From Ameyamaea chiangmaiensis (lineage in GTDB: Bacteria; Pseudomonadota; Alphaproteobacteria; Acetobacterales; Acetobacteraceae): DNA of 64,000 nt. This document shows, in pieces, positions 1 to 8,444 of this stretch (position 1 is its first letter; each line of letters opens with the position of its first letter). The notes under the pieces were generated by a model. The model was not told where the DNA came from and searched no databases. It saw only the letters and a program-made list of their open reading frames with translations. Where the stretch lies: positions 85,870 to 149,869 of the forward strand of contig NZ_BAPT01000001.1 of assembly GCF_025995235.1 (NCBI RefSeq). Direction: 5' to 3'. The position numbers were made by a program, and so were the translations under genes.

Positions 1-644
1 GCGGCCTCGACCTCGCGCGTCACGGTCTCCAGCTGAACGCGCGTCGGCAGCAGCGCCGCCCGGTTGCGCAGGCCCCAGCCGTAATATTGCGTGTGGGCGA
101 TTTCGACGCGCGCCACGCCCAGGCGTTCGGCATAGGCGAGCATCGCGGGCACGCGCCCGGCGTTCGCGCGATGGATGACGAAGTTCAGGGTCAGGGGAAT
201 GCCGTCCGCCATCATCAGGTCGGCCGCGCGCAGTTTGCGGGACTGTGCACCCTTCATCCCGCCGATATGCTCGGCGCTCTCGGGGTCGATGTCCTGAAAG
301 GACAACTGGACATGGTCGAGGCCCGCGGCGACCAGCGCATCCAGCGCGGCTTTGTCCATCAGGACGCCGGAGGTGATCAGGTTCGTGTAAAGCCCGAGCG
401 ACGAGGCATGGGCGACCAGCTCTGGCAGGTCCGGGCGCGCCATGGGTTCGCCCCCCGAGAAATGCACCTGCAACACGCCCAACGCTGCGGCCTCGTCGAA
501 CACGCGTTTCCAGATGTCGGCCGTCAGCTCACCCGCGCGGGGGTCGAGGGCCACCGGATTGGAGCAGTAGGGGCACTGCAGCGGACACCGATGCGTCAGC
601 TCCGCCAGAAGGCTCATGGGCGGCGGTGGCGTTTGCGCGGTCAT
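1..644 (-). CDS. pqqE: PqqE radical SAM enzyme, partial (C-terminus beyond window)
   Basis: PqqE is the radical SAM enzyme that cross-links the conserved Glu and Tyr of PqqA, the first committed step of pyrroloquinoline quinone synthesis. Reading leftwards from 644 the protein begins MTAQTPPPPMSLLAELTHRC, and the CxxxCxxC cluster motif falls at residues 20, 24 and 27 (CPLQCPYC). About 214 residues are present; the C-terminal SPASM part is off the left edge. The ATG overlaps the pqqD stop in an ATGA (641-644), so translation is probably coupled. The open frame continues to position 1 without a stop. Confidence 0.95.
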   Translation of the reverse strand, partial: MTAQTPPPPMSLLAELTHRCPLQCPYCSNPVALDPRAGELTADIWKRVFDEAAALGVLQVHFSGGEPMARPDLPELVAHASSLGLYTNLITSGVLMDKAALDALVAAGLDHVQLSFQDIDPESAEHIGGMKGAQSRKLRAADLMMADGIPLTLNFVIHRANAGRVPAMLAYAERLGVARVEIAHTQYYGWGLRNRAALLPTRVQLETVTREVEA

Positions 645-913
645 GGCACCAGCACACGGCGGTCCGTCAGGTCGGAGACCAGAGCCAGAACGTCCCCCGC
701 GATGACACCGCGCGGTGCTGTGAATTTTTCGGCCAGAAGGTCGATGATCGTGCCCACGGACCGCTGTCCGTCAACCAGTTGCAGGACCTCCCCGGCGATG
801 GGGTCGGCGACGAACGCCTTTTCCGGCGCCTGAATGACCCATTGGGTCCGCACGCAGTCGTGCTGAAGGCGATAGCCGCGCGCGAAACGCAGGATGTCGC
901 CCTCGGCACTCAT
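641..913 (-). CDS. pqqD: PqqD peptide chaperone
   Basis: PqqD is the small RRE-fold chaperone that binds PqqA and presents it to PqqE. The product is 90 residues, normal for a free-standing PqqD, with the family features RFARGYRLQHD near the N-terminus and a central segment around DPIAGEVLQLVDG. It sits between pqqC and pqqE; its ATG overlaps the pqqC stop (910-913) and its own stop overlaps the pqqE start, a chain of 4-nt overlaps running from pqqB to pqqE. Family and context agree, so the identity is secure. Confidence 0.95.
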   Translation of the reverse strand: MSAEGDILRFARGYRLQHDCVRTQWVIQAPEKAFVADPIAGEVLQLVDGQRSVGTIIDLLAEKFTAPRGVIAGDVLALVSDLTDRRVLVP

Positions 914-1665
914 CGCGCCGCGTCCGTCCCGGGCACGAAAGCGCCGGGCGGCACGCGCGCCGGTGCCACATAGGCGTAGTCAAGCGCATCGAGCATCGAC
1001 CACAGGATGCTGCATTTGAAGCGCAGGGCCTCCAGAACAGCCTGCTGCGTCTGGGGCGTCGTGGCGTGCTCGCGCACATAGGCCAGCGCGAAATCGGAAT
1101 CGCGGGGCGCCTGCGTCAGGCGCGGCGTGAAATAGGCGAGCGTCTCGGGCGTTACGAAGTCGTAGTGACGCAACATGCCCGAGACGCGTTCGGAGATGAT
1201 CGTGGGCGAAAACAGCTCGGTCAGGGAGGAGGCAATGGCCTCCAGAATGGAGCGGTCGCGCACGAATTCGACATAGGCGTCGACGGCAAAGCGCGTTGCC
1301 GGCAACAGCCCGTCCAGCGACGTGACGTACCCTTCCTCCAGACCCAGCCCATCGGTCAGCTTGAGCCAGCGCGCCACGCCGCCCGTGCCCGGGGCGTCGC
1401 CATCGTGATCCTCGATCCGGCGCCGCCACTCGCGGCGCAGCTCCGCGGTCGGCAGACGCGCCAGCAAGGTCGCGTCCTTGGCCGGGATACGGGCCTGATA
1501 ATAATAGCGATTGAGCGCCCAAGCCTGAACCTGCGCCCGGTTCAGCTTGCCGTCGTGCAGGGCGCGATGGAACGGATGACGGTTATGGTACCGTTCCGCG
1601 CCGATCGCGCGCAGCGCCTGTTCGAGTTCATCGGCGCTCAGAAGCGTTGGGTTGGTCGCGGTCAT
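910..1665 (-). CDS. pqqC: PqqC, pyrroloquinoline-quinone synthase
   Basis: PqqC is the cofactor-free oxidase that carries out the last ring closure and eight-electron oxidation giving PQQ. From ATG 1665 (MTATNPTLLSADELEQALRA) the product is 251 residues, the usual length. Characteristic helices are visible: RYHNRHPFHRALHDGKL, WALNRYYYQARIPAKDA and the later RHYDFVTPETLAYF. The open frame extends 12 codons further upstream to 1701, but that extension lies inside pqqB and lacks family resemblance. The ATG at 1665 overlaps the pqqB stop in an ATGA, which decides the start. Confidence 0.95.
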   Translation of the reverse strand: MTATNPTLLSADELEQALRAIGAERYHNRHPFHRALHDGKLNRAQVQAWALNRYYYQARIPAKDATLLARLPTAELRREWRRRIEDHDGDAPGTGGVARWLKLTDGLGLEEGYVTSLDGLLPATRFAVDAYVEFVRDRSILEAIASSLTELFSPTIISERVSGMLRHYDFVTPETLAYFTPRLTQAPRDSDFALAYVREHATTPQTQQAVLEALRFKCSILWSMLDALDYAYVAPARVPPGAFVPGTDAAR

Positions 1666-2585
1666 AGGGTCACTCTCATGCCGTCGAAGGCAACCTCCCA
1701 CCCGGCCTCGCCGACGGCCGCCCGCTCGGCGGAATCGGCCAGAAGAATCGGGTTGGAGTTGTTGATATGGATGAAGATACGCCGACCGATCGCGTGCGGG
1801 GCCAGCAGCGCCATCACGCCGTCCTCGCCCGAGACCGACAGATGGCCCATCCGTCGCCCGGTTTTGGGCCCGAGTCCCGCCGCGATCATCTCGTCGTCGC
1901 GCCAGAGCGTGCCGTCGAACAGCACCGCATCCGCGCCCTCGACACGCGCGCGGACGGCGTCATTCAACGCGGCACAGCCCGGAATGAACACGATGCGACG
2001 CGACCCGTCGGTGATGTCCAGCCCCACCGTCTCGCCGTTGTCGATCAGGGCGGCGGGATCGGCCACGGACTCGGCGTACAGCGGCACCTTGCCGGGAACG
2101 GAGAAACTGGTGACGATCAGTCCCGAAAGACGACCGTCCTTGAGCGGCAGCGGGAAACCCGTGTCGTGGGGCATCGCGACCCGCGCCACGATCTCCCGGT
2201 TCAGGGCCTCGAAAATCGGATTGGCGTCGAGCATGGCCAGAACACGCGGATCGGCGAACACCGTGAAAGGCTCGCGCTCGCGCAATGTCAGCAGTCCGGC
2301 GATCGTATCGACCTCGCCGCCCGTCAGGATCACGCCCTGCAGCGGCGTAGAACGCAGCCCCTCACGGGGATGGAGGGCCGGTGTGGCGGTGATCTGGGCC
2401 CGAAGATCGGGCGATGCGTTGACCACGAACCAGTTGTGCCCGTCGCCGCTGATCGCGATCGACGCCTGTGACCGCGGCGGGGCGGCGGGGTCGCCGGCGC
2501 GTGCGCGACGGCAGCCTTCCGCGTTGGAATTCCACTGTGGGAAGCCGCCGCCGGCGGCGGCCCCGAGGACGATCAGGTCAATCAT
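1662..2585 (-). CDS. pqqB: PqqB, metallo-beta-lactamase-fold PQQ biosynthesis protein
   Basis: PqqB is a metallo-beta-lactamase-fold protein of the PQQ pathway, thought to hydroxylate the tyrosine-derived ring of the intermediate or to act in carriage/export. The family start MIDLIVLGAAAGGGFPQWN is at 2585, giving 307 residues; an in-frame ATG at 2600 would add five residues. Shine-Dalgarno sequence before 2585 is poor, so translation may depend on readthrough structure from pqqA. An 88-nt gap containing a strong hairpin separates it from pqqA. The C-terminal HINNSNPIL segment is typical of the family. Confidence 0.95.
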   Translation of the reverse strand: MIDLIVLGAAAGGGFPQWNSNAEGCRRARAGDPAAPPRSQASIAISGDGHNWFVVNASPDLRAQITATPALHPREGLRSTPLQGVILTGGEVDTIAGLLTLREREPFTVFADPRVLAMLDANPIFEALNREIVARVAMPHDTGFPLPLKDGRLSGLIVTSFSVPGKVPLYAESVADPAALIDNGETVGLDITDGSRRIVFIPGCAALNDAVRARVEGADAVLFDGTLWRDDEMIAAGLGPKTGRRMGHLSVSGEDGVMALLAPHAIGRRIFIHINNSNPILLADSAERAAVGEAGWEVAFDGMRVTL

Positions 2586-2601
2586 GGGACGCCAATGCAA
2601 T

Positions 2602-2634
2602 CCGGGGCCGCCCGTGTCAAACGGACGGCCCCGG
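2602..2634 (-). promoter_or_regulatory. GC-rich hairpin between pqqA and pqqB (attenuator or stabiliser)
   Basis: Perfect 9-bp arms CCGGGGCCG (2602-2610) and CGGCCCCGG (2626-2634) flank a 15-nt loop in the pqqA-pqqB gap. No U-tract follows in the direction of transcription, so it is not a standard intrinsic terminator. Such structures after the precursor-peptide gene can trim transcription or protect the pqqA message so that PqqA is made in excess; that role is inferred here. Confidence 0.55.
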
Positions 2635-2673
2635 CAGGACTACTCATGAACCTGGTGGGTCCTGGCGGCGGCC

Positions 2674-2754
2674 TTACTTCTTCTGGCCGCACACATAGCT
2701 GTTGATCTCCGCGCCCAGCGGAACTTCGGTGATCTTCGGGGTGGTCCAGGCCAT
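2674..2754 (-). CDS. pqqA: PqqA precursor peptide
   Basis: PqqA is the ribosomally made peptide from which PQQ is cut. This short gene encodes 26 residues beginning MAWTTPKITEVPLG and ending EINSYVCGQKK. The cross-linked pair is Glu16 and Tyr20 (EINSY), the invariant spacing. AGGAG lies a few bases before the ATG at 2754 (in AATCAGGAGATATCCCATG), a good ribosome binding site. It is the first gene of the operon. Short forms of this kind (23-26 residues) are known from acetic acid bacteria, which depend on PQQ for membrane dehydrogenases. Confidence 0.97.
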   Translation of the reverse strand: MAWTTPKITEVPLGAEINSYVCGQKK

Positions 2755-3055
2755 GGGATATCTCCTGATTGAACAGCGTCCGCCCAGTGATGCGAACTCC
2801 TCGGCAGCCTGCGACCGTTTCGCCACCCTGTGCAAGTCCGTTTTTCCGCGTGGATATGCGTTGGCGACATGTAATGGCCGACATTGTGTATGGTCACGTT
2901 TTGTTGAACGATCGACCGTCCGCCGTCCCGCGCCATATCCGCGCGTGCGGCCCCGACCGCGCGTTGCACGATCGCCGTCGGCGGACGATCCTTGATCGCC
3001 AGACGTCGGGCGGTTGGTGCACCGCTGACGCACAAGACACGGAAAGTGCATACGC
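2755..3055. promoter_or_regulatory. Divergent intergenic region pqqA / xylB
   Basis: These 301 bases separate the divergent pqq operon and xylB and must hold both promoters. A locally AT-richer stretch at about 2866-2915 is the likeliest control site. I find only weak matches to -35/-10 boxes on either strand and no convincing RNA gene. GGAAAG at 3041-3046 with a 9-base gap serves as the xylB ribosome binding site. Confidence 0.4.
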
Positions 3056-4507
3056 ATGTTCATCGGCATCGATCTCGGAACCTCCGGCATCAAGGTACTC
3101 CTCGTGGACGAGGCGCAGCGCGTCGTCGCCAGCCACACCGAATCGCTGCGGGTGTCCAACCCGCATCCGGGTTGGAGCGAGCAGGACCCGGCCGACTGGT
3201 GGACGGCGCTGCTCGCCGCGTGCGATCGGCTGGCGGCCGAGCACCCCGCCGCGATGGCCGCGGTCCGGGGTATCGGTCTCTCCGGGCAACAGCACGGCGC
3301 GGTGCTGCTGGACGCAGGCGACGCTGTCCTGCGGCCCTGCATCCTGTGGAACGACGTGCGCAGCGTGGCCGAATGCGCGGCGTTCGAGGCCGCCTTTCCC
3401 GACTCGCGGCAGGTTACGGGCAATCTCGCGATGCCCGGCTTCACCGCGCCCAAGCTGCTGTGGGTCAAGGCGCACGAGCCGGAGATTTTCGCCCGGACCC
3501 GCACGGTGCTTCTGCCGAAGGCGTGGGTTCGTCTGATGCTGACCGGCGAGAAGATCGAGGACATGTCCGATGCCTCGGGCACGCTGTGGCTCGACGTCGG
3601 GGCCAGGCGCTGGTCGCGGGCGGCACTGGACGCGACCGGCCTGGACGAGCGCGCGATGCCGCGTCTGGTGGAGGGCACGGCGCCTGCGGGACAGTTGCTG
3701 CCCGAACTGGTGCAACGGTGGGGCATGGCGAGCGCGCCGGTGGTCGCCGGAAGCGCCGGGGACAACGCCGCCGGCGCCGTCGGGCTGGGGGCGGTAAAGC
3801 CCGGACAGTCCTTCGTCTCGCTGGGGACGTCGGGTGTTGTGTGGGCGACGACGGACCGGTTCCGGCCCAATGCGGGCGACGCCGTGCATGCGTTCTGTCA
3901 CACCGTGCCCGATACGTGGCATCAGATGGGCGTGACTCTGTCCGCCGCGGCCTCGCTGGCATGGTGGAGTCGTATCGCGGGGCGATCGGAGGGCGATCTG
4001 ATCGCCGAAGTGCCCGAGCGTATCGAGGCACCAGGCACGGCGCTCTTCGCGCCCTATCTGTCGGGCGAACGAACGCCGCACAACGATGGTGCCGTACGCG
4101 GCGCGTTCGTCCATCTGGCCCAGGACACCGATCGTGCGGCGCTGACGCAGGCGGTTCTGGAAGGGGTCGCGTTTTCGCTGCGCGACGCGCTGGAGGGGCT
4201 GCGTGCCGCCGGCAGCACCGTGACGGAGGCCGACGTCATCGGGGGTGGCTCGAAAAGTCGCGTCTGGGTCGAGATTATCGCCGCGACCCTTGGGATCACG
4301 CTGCACAGGCTGGCGCAGGGCGAAACCGGGGGCGCGTTCGGCGCGGCGCGGCTGGCCCGGATCGCGGCAACCGGCGAGGCGGTGGAGTCGGTGTGCACGC
4401 CGCCCGAGCGGCTGGAAAGCATAACGCCGGACCCTTCGCTTCGGGCCGCCTATGATCAGGCCTACGCGCGGTATCGTACGGTCTATCCCGCGATACGATC
4501 GCTGTAA
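3056..4507 (+). CDS. xylB: Xylulokinase (FGGY family)
   Basis: XylB phosphorylates D-xylulose to xylulose 5-phosphate for the pentose phosphate pathway. The 483-residue product has the N-terminal FGGY phosphate motif FIGIDLGTSGIKVLLVDE, the xylulokinase-like SGQQHGAVLLD and LRPCILWNDVRS segments, and the C-terminal nucleotide-binding ADVIGGGSKSRVW. Length and motif order match xylulokinases rather than glycerol kinases. No xylose isomerase or transporter lies beside it. In acetic acid bacteria xylulose commonly arises from periplasmic or cytosolic polyol oxidation, so a lone xylB is plausible; that is inference. Confidence 0.9.
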   Translation: MFIGIDLGTSGIKVLLVDEAQRVVASHTESLRVSNPHPGWSEQDPADWWTALLAACDRLAAEHPAAMAAVRGIGLSGQQHGAVLLDAGDAVLRPCILWNDVRSVAECAAFEAAFPDSRQVTGNLAMPGFTAPKLLWVKAHEPEIFARTRTVLLPKAWVRLMLTGEKIEDMSDASGTLWLDVGARRWSRAALDATGLDERAMPRLVEGTAPAGQLLPELVQRWGMASAPVVAGSAGDNAAGAVGLGAVKPGQSFVSLGTSGVVWATTDRFRPNAGDAVHAFCHTVPDTWHQMGVTLSAAASLAWWSRIAGRSEGDLIAEVPERIEAPGTALFAPYLSGERTPHNDGAVRGAFVHLAQDTDRAALTQAVLEGVAFSLRDALEGLRAAGSTVTEADVIGGGSKSRVWVEIIAATLGITLHRLAQGETGGAFGAARLARIAATGEAVESVCTPPERLESITPDPSLRAAYDQAYARYRTVYPAIRSL

Positions 4508-4590
4508 GGATCGTTGCGGCGGCGGAGGCGACCTTGCGACGACCGGGTGCCTTCGTTAGGGAATGTGCGTTGTCCGACAAGGAGTTAGTG

Positions 4591-6759
4591 GTGAGCCGAC
4601 AGCGACTGCCCCTCTGGCGTCTTGCCTACCGGCGTGCGGCTGACCGTCTGCCGATGCTCCGCGCCGCAGCCCTTGGCGCGCGCGCCGCGCGCGAGGCTCT
4701 GCGGCCAGCCGTGTCCGGGGTGCCGGGGGATGATATCGTCTCTCCGATCACCGTGGAGGAAGAACCCCTGCCGCCGCCGCCCTCGGCCCGGCTCCGGGAC
4801 ACCGGTCGACGCGTGCTGTTCGTCAGTGCCGAACCCTCGACACCCGGGCACATCTATCGGTGCGAGCATCAGGCCGAAGCGGTTCGTATGGCGGGGCACG
4901 AGGCCCGGATCATCGCCCTCGGCGATGTGGGGCCGGACAGTGTCGCCTGGGCCGAGGTGCTGGTTCTGTGGCGCGTCGCATACTCGACGCATGTGCACAC
5001 GATGCTCGATCTGGCCCGGAACCGGCCCGCGCCCGCGCACGTCGTCTTCGACGTGGACGACCTGATCGTCCTGCCCGAACTGGCGCGGCCGCACATCATC
5101 GACGGCATACGCACCAACAGTGCCGACGGCCAGACCGAGTCGCAGTGGTCGCACTGGTTCCTGGACGAGCAGCGCACCCTGTCGGCGTCCGATGCGGCGT
5201 TTTCCACCACGCGCCCGCTGGCCCGTGCCCTGCGCGCCTTTCGTCCCGTCGGTCTGGTGCTGCCCAATACGTTCAGCCCCCGTCAGCGCGACGTGTCGCG
5301 GGTCGCGGCGCGCACGCGGGCGCAGCTGCCGGGCGACGGGCTGTTTCGCATCGGCTACGCGGCGGGAACGCGCTCTCACCAGCGCGACTTCGCGGTCGCG
5401 GCACCGGCCATCGCCGCCGTGCTGCGCGATGTCGCGCACGCGCGCCTGGTGTTGTTTCGGGCCGTGTCCGGCGATGCCCCCCTGCTGCTGCTGGAGGAAT
5501 TCCCTGCGTTCGAGGGCCTGGAGCGGCAGATTGAATGGCGGGTAAGCGTGCCGTTCGACGAGTTCGCGCGCGAACTGGCGCGGTTCGACGTGTCCATCGC
5601 GCCGCTGGACATCGGTAATCCGTTTTGTGAGGCCAAGAGCGAGATCAAATACACCGAGGCCGCGCTGTGCGACGTGCCCTGCATCGCCTCGGCGACCGAG
5701 ACGTTCCGTGAGGCGATCCGGCACGGTGAGACGGGTCTGCTGGCGACGTCCTCGGAGGAGTGGGAGGCTGCGTTGCGCGGCCTGATCGCCGATCCGGGGC
5801 GCGCGCGTGCCCTTGGGCGGGCCGCGCGATGGCACGTGCTGGCCCATTACGGGATCGAGCGACAGGCGCGTGCGCTCCATACTTATCTGGCCGGCCTGTC
5901 ATCCGAACGCGCGGCGGCCGACAGCGCGGAGCTGTTGCTGCGCCGGGCCGCCGATCCCGCTTGGCGTGCGCCCGACGTGCCGTCGCACCATGTGCTGTAT
6001 GCCTGCGACCAGTTGGGTCAGGCCGCCGTGTCGGTCGTGGTGACCTGTTACAACTATGCCCGCTTCGTGCGCGAGGCGCTGGAGTCGGTCGCGGCCCAGA
6101 CCCTGACCGCGCTCGACCTGATCGTGGTCGATGACGGGTCGCAGGACGGCGCGCCCGAGGTGATCGTGGCATGGTGCGAGGACAATCGGTCGCGGTTCAA
6201 CCGCGTCGTCGTCCTGCAGTCCGATCGCAACTGCGGTCTCGGGGGCGCGCGCAACATCGGCATGAACGCGGTCGAGACGGCCTACGCGATGCAGCTCGAT
6301 GCCGATAATGTCCTGCTGCCGCTGGCCTGCGAACGCCTCCTGAGCACGATTCGCGCCCACCATGCGGCCTATGCCTACCCGGTGATCAAGCAGGTCGGTG
6401 GCCGGGAGGTCACGTGGCTCGGCCGCAGCCGTGTGGGGCCTCTGGGCTTCGTTGGTGCCAATTCCGTCGACGCGATGGCCATGGTAGCGACATGGGCGTG
6501 GGCCGCGGTCGGAGGATACTATGTCCGGCGCGATGCGATGGGCTGGGAAGATTACGACCTGTGGTGCTGTTTCGCCGAACAAGGCCTGCACGGCGTACAT
6601 CATAGTGAAATACTGGCCCATTATAGGCTGCATGGCACGGCCATGACCAACGACGTGACCGAGCGCGCGGAGCACAAGCAGCGTGTCGTGGCGCACGTCG
6701 GGGCGCGTCATCCGTGGCTGTCGCTGTTTGACGAAGCCGCCCGACAGCGCGATCTCTGA
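4591..6759 (+). CDS. Two-domain glycosyltransferase (GT4-like + GT2)
   Basis: A likely cytoplasmic glycosyltransferase of about 722 residues with two catalytic-type domains. Residues about 60-420 resemble a GT4/GT1 enzyme: RRVLFVSAEPSTPGHIYRCE at the start of the domain and ALCDVPCIASATETFREAI with HGETGLLA at its end. Residues about 470-720 form a GT2 domain with VSVVVTCYNYARFVREALES, DLIVVDDGSQDG and the LDADN metal-site segment. I chose GTG 4591 because AAGGAG precedes it by 6 bases; a TTG at 4534 with GGAGG upstream would add 19 residues. The acceptor and sugar donor cannot be read from the sequence. Surface polysaccharide or protein glycosylation is likely. Confidence 0.75.
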   Translation: MSRQRLPLWRLAYRRAADRLPMLRAAALGARAAREALRPAVSGVPGDDIVSPITVEEEPLPPPPSARLRDTGRRVLFVSAEPSTPGHIYRCEHQAEAVRMAGHEARIIALGDVGPDSVAWAEVLVLWRVAYSTHVHTMLDLARNRPAPAHVVFDVDDLIVLPELARPHIIDGIRTNSADGQTESQWSHWFLDEQRTLSASDAAFSTTRPLARALRAFRPVGLVLPNTFSPRQRDVSRVAARTRAQLPGDGLFRIGYAAGTRSHQRDFAVAAPAIAAVLRDVAHARLVLFRAVSGDAPLLLLEEFPAFEGLERQIEWRVSVPFDEFARELARFDVSIAPLDIGNPFCEAKSEIKYTEAALCDVPCIASATETFREAIRHGETGLLATSSEEWEAALRGLIADPGRARALGRAARWHVLAHYGIERQARALHTYLAGLSSERAAADSAELLLRRAADPAWRAPDVPSHHVLYACDQLGQAAVSVVVTCYNYARFVREALESVAAQTLTALDLIVVDDGSQDGAPEVIVAWCEDNRSRFNRVVVLQSDRNCGLGGARNIGMNAVETAYAMQLDADNVLLPLACERLLSTIRAHHAAYAYPVIKQVGGREVTWLGRSRVGPLGFVGANSVDAMAMVATWAWAAVGGYYVRRDAMGWEDYDLWCCFAEQGLHGVHHSEILAHYRLHGTAMTNDVTERAEHKQRVVAHVGARHPWLSLFDEAARQRDL

Positions 6760-6762
6760 CGG

Positions 6763-7005
6763 TCAGGGCCGAGCCGGGCTTGGCAGGTGGTTCGGGCACA
6801 GAGCCGTATGGTTTCCCGGCGGGCAGAGGTTAAGATAGGTCTTGGGCACCGGCGGCAGGACGAAGGTCAGCCATGCCCAGATCGCAACCAGAGCGACGCT
6901 GAGCCCGATCAGCAGCCAGTAGCCGGGCCGCGGCTTCAGCGGCGGTTCGGGAGGGCGCGGCGAAGGCGGCTGGTCGTCACCGAAAATCTCGTCATAATCA
7001 CTCAT
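6763..7005 (-). CDS. Small single-span membrane protein, unknown
   Basis: An 80-residue protein with an acidic, proline-rich N-terminus (MSDYDEIFGDDQPPSPRPPE), one hydrophobic segment at about residues 29-51 (YWLLIGLSVALVAIWAWLTF) and a C-terminal tail with two cysteines. It starts 11 bases after the thyX stop and is probably co-transcribed with thyX; it ends 3 bases from the convergent glycosyltransferase gene. I do not recognise the family. The predicted topology is a cytoplasmic N-terminus with one membrane anchor. It could be a poorly conserved lineage-specific protein. Confidence 0.6.
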   Translation of the reverse strand: MSDYDEIFGDDQPPSPRPPEPPLKPRPGYWLLIGLSVALVAIWAWLTFVLPPVPKTYLNLCPPGNHTALCPNHLPSPARP

Positions 7006-7016
7006 GGTCCGGCCGG

Positions 7017-7934
7017 TCAGGCCGTGCGGCCCAGGGCTGCCATCATCTCGGTGAATTCGCGCCGGCTCAGCCCGGAATTCTCGGCCGTCACGGCATCGCC
7101 GTCGAGCATCCGGCGCAAGGCGTCCAGCATTCCCGACGACAGGGTGAAGGCGCCGACGCGGTAATCCTCGAACGCGGCGGCGGCGGCAGGCACCCAGGCG
7201 CGCAGGATATCGAGCATCGCTTCGGCATAGACACGGATTTCATACTGCGCGTGCGGGTCGATCCGCAGCGCGATGAAATGCATCAGATTGTGCAGGTCGA
7301 TCTTCCAGTACCACTGCGTGTAGGTGTTCAGCGTTAGGTTCATCCGCGCCAGTTCGCGCGCCAGACCGATTCCGTCCTCGTCGGTGTTCAGCATCGTCTC
7401 GTAGTGGGTGAAGCACTGCATCGCGTCGCCGCGCAGCATGTCCATCACGCGTCCGGCGGTCGCGGGCGGCAGTGTCTCGGCGCGGCCCTGACGGTTGCTG
7501 GCACTCTGCGCCGCCAGCTGTTCGGGTGCGGGGAGATAGAATTCCCGGTCCAGGATCGAATAACGCGCGGAGTACTCGTTCACGCTGGCCATGCGGTGGC
7601 GGATCCACTGGCGCGCGACGAAGATCGGCAGCTTCACATGGAACTTGATCTCGCACATCTCGAACGGCGTGGAGTGGCGGTGGCGCATCAGATAGCGGAT
7701 CAGGCCCGCGTCCTCGCTGACCTTGCGGGTGCCGCGTCCATAGGACACGCGCGCGGCCTGCACGATGGCGCTATCGTCCCCCATGTAGTCGATGACGCGC
7801 AGGAAGCCATGGTCCAGCAGCGGGACGGCCTCGAACAGGCGCTCTTCCAGCGCGGGCACGGTCGCGCGGCGCGTAGTCGCGCTGGCGGCGCGCTGGGTTT
7901 CGATATCGGTGCGTTGGGCGTCGGTCAGTGGCAT
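7017..7934 (-). CDS. thyX: FAD-dependent thymidylate synthase ThyX
   Basis: ThyX makes dTMP from dUMP using methylenetetrahydrofolate, FAD and NADPH, replacing ThyA. The 305-residue product carries the full ThyX signature RHRMASVNEYSARYS (RHRxxSxNExSxRYS) near residues 115-130. Upstream are ARVSYGRGTRKVSEDAGLIR and MRHRHSTPFEMCEIKFHVKL, typical of alphaproteobacterial ThyX. It is longer than the roughly 220-residue actinobacterial enzymes, as expected for this group. It is divergent from the tmRNA gene. No thyA was seen in the window. Confidence 0.95.
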   Translation of the reverse strand: MPLTDAQRTDIETQRAASATTRRATVPALEERLFEAVPLLDHGFLRVIDYMGDDSAIVQAARVSYGRGTRKVSEDAGLIRYLMRHRHSTPFEMCEIKFHVKLPIFVARQWIRHRMASVNEYSARYSILDREFYLPAPEQLAAQSASNRQGRAETLPPATAGRVMDMLRGDAMQCFTHYETMLNTDEDGIGLARELARMNLTLNTYTQWYWKIDLHNLMHFIALRIDPHAQYEIRVYAEAMLDILRAWVPAAAAAFEDYRVGAFTLSSGMLDALRRMLDGDAVTAENSGLSRREFTEMMAALGRTA

Positions 7935-7975
7935 GGCCCCTTATAGGCGGCCAGGGGTCTCCCGGGGAAGGGGTC

Positions 7976-8004
7976 TTGCCGGTCCCCGGAACACAGCCTA
8001 TATC
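7976..8004 (+). promoter_or_regulatory. Promoter of ssrA
   Basis: TTGCCG (7976-7981) and TATATC (7999-8004) are separated by 17 bases. The start expected 6-8 bases downstream coincides with G8011, where the closing helix of the tmRNA precursor begins. That agreement supports the assignment. Confidence 0.65.
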
Positions 8005-8010
8005 AGGCGT

Positions 8011-8312
8011 GCCGGAGGGCTTGCCCTTGGCTATGGCGATAAACGGTATGTGGAATAATCGTTGCGGACCCGGGGGCAGTGCCCGGCGTCTCCACCAGTC
8101 AAGCCGCGTCAGCGGGGCGGCCATGCGGGGACGAAACAGGCTCGACGCGCGTGGTAAAGACATATCTTTTGCCCGGCATTGTACCACCGTCATCGGGCTA
8201 AATCACAAGTGCCAATGATAACTCTGAGGTGCTCGCTGTCGCTGCATAAGTGACAAGCGCGGTTCGGGAGGCACCGGGCAACAGAAGCCCTCCCACCTTC
8301 GGCCCTGCCGGC
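8011..8312 (+). ncRNA. ssrA: tmRNA, circularly permuted two-piece ssrA gene
   Basis: tmRNA rescues stalled ribosomes and adds a degradation tag. The gene is permuted as in alphaproteobacteria: the acceptor piece comes first and ends CGTCTCC-A-CCA (8087-8097), then about 29 bases of intervening sequence, then the coding piece starting GGGGACGAAACAGG at 8127. GGGGACG (8127-8133) pairs with CGTCTCC (8087-8093), and the third pair is G-U, the alanine identity element. A T-arm-like hairpin CCGGG-7 nt-CCCGG precedes the acceptor strand. The tag frame at 8211-8246 reads ANDNSEVLAVAA, followed by TAA at 8247. The precursor ends pair: GCCGGAGGGC (8011-8020) with GCCCTGCCGGC (8302-8312), one G bulged. 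Exact mature ends are uncertain by several bases. Confidence 0.93.
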
Positions 8313-8444
8313 TGGCCCACCGTTTCGCACGCACTGTGACGCTGGTGCGCGTCCGCCACCCTTGTCAGCGCGACGGGTTTGACGCATGGCTTGGGCAAAC
8401 TCCCACAGACGCGGCGCCAGCGCCCCGATGGAACAGAGTCAGAT

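Noticed and set aside
2887..2899. AATG-N5-CATT dyad in the pqqA/xylB gap
   Set aside because: Arms of four bases are too short to separate from chance; no promoter box is placed around it.
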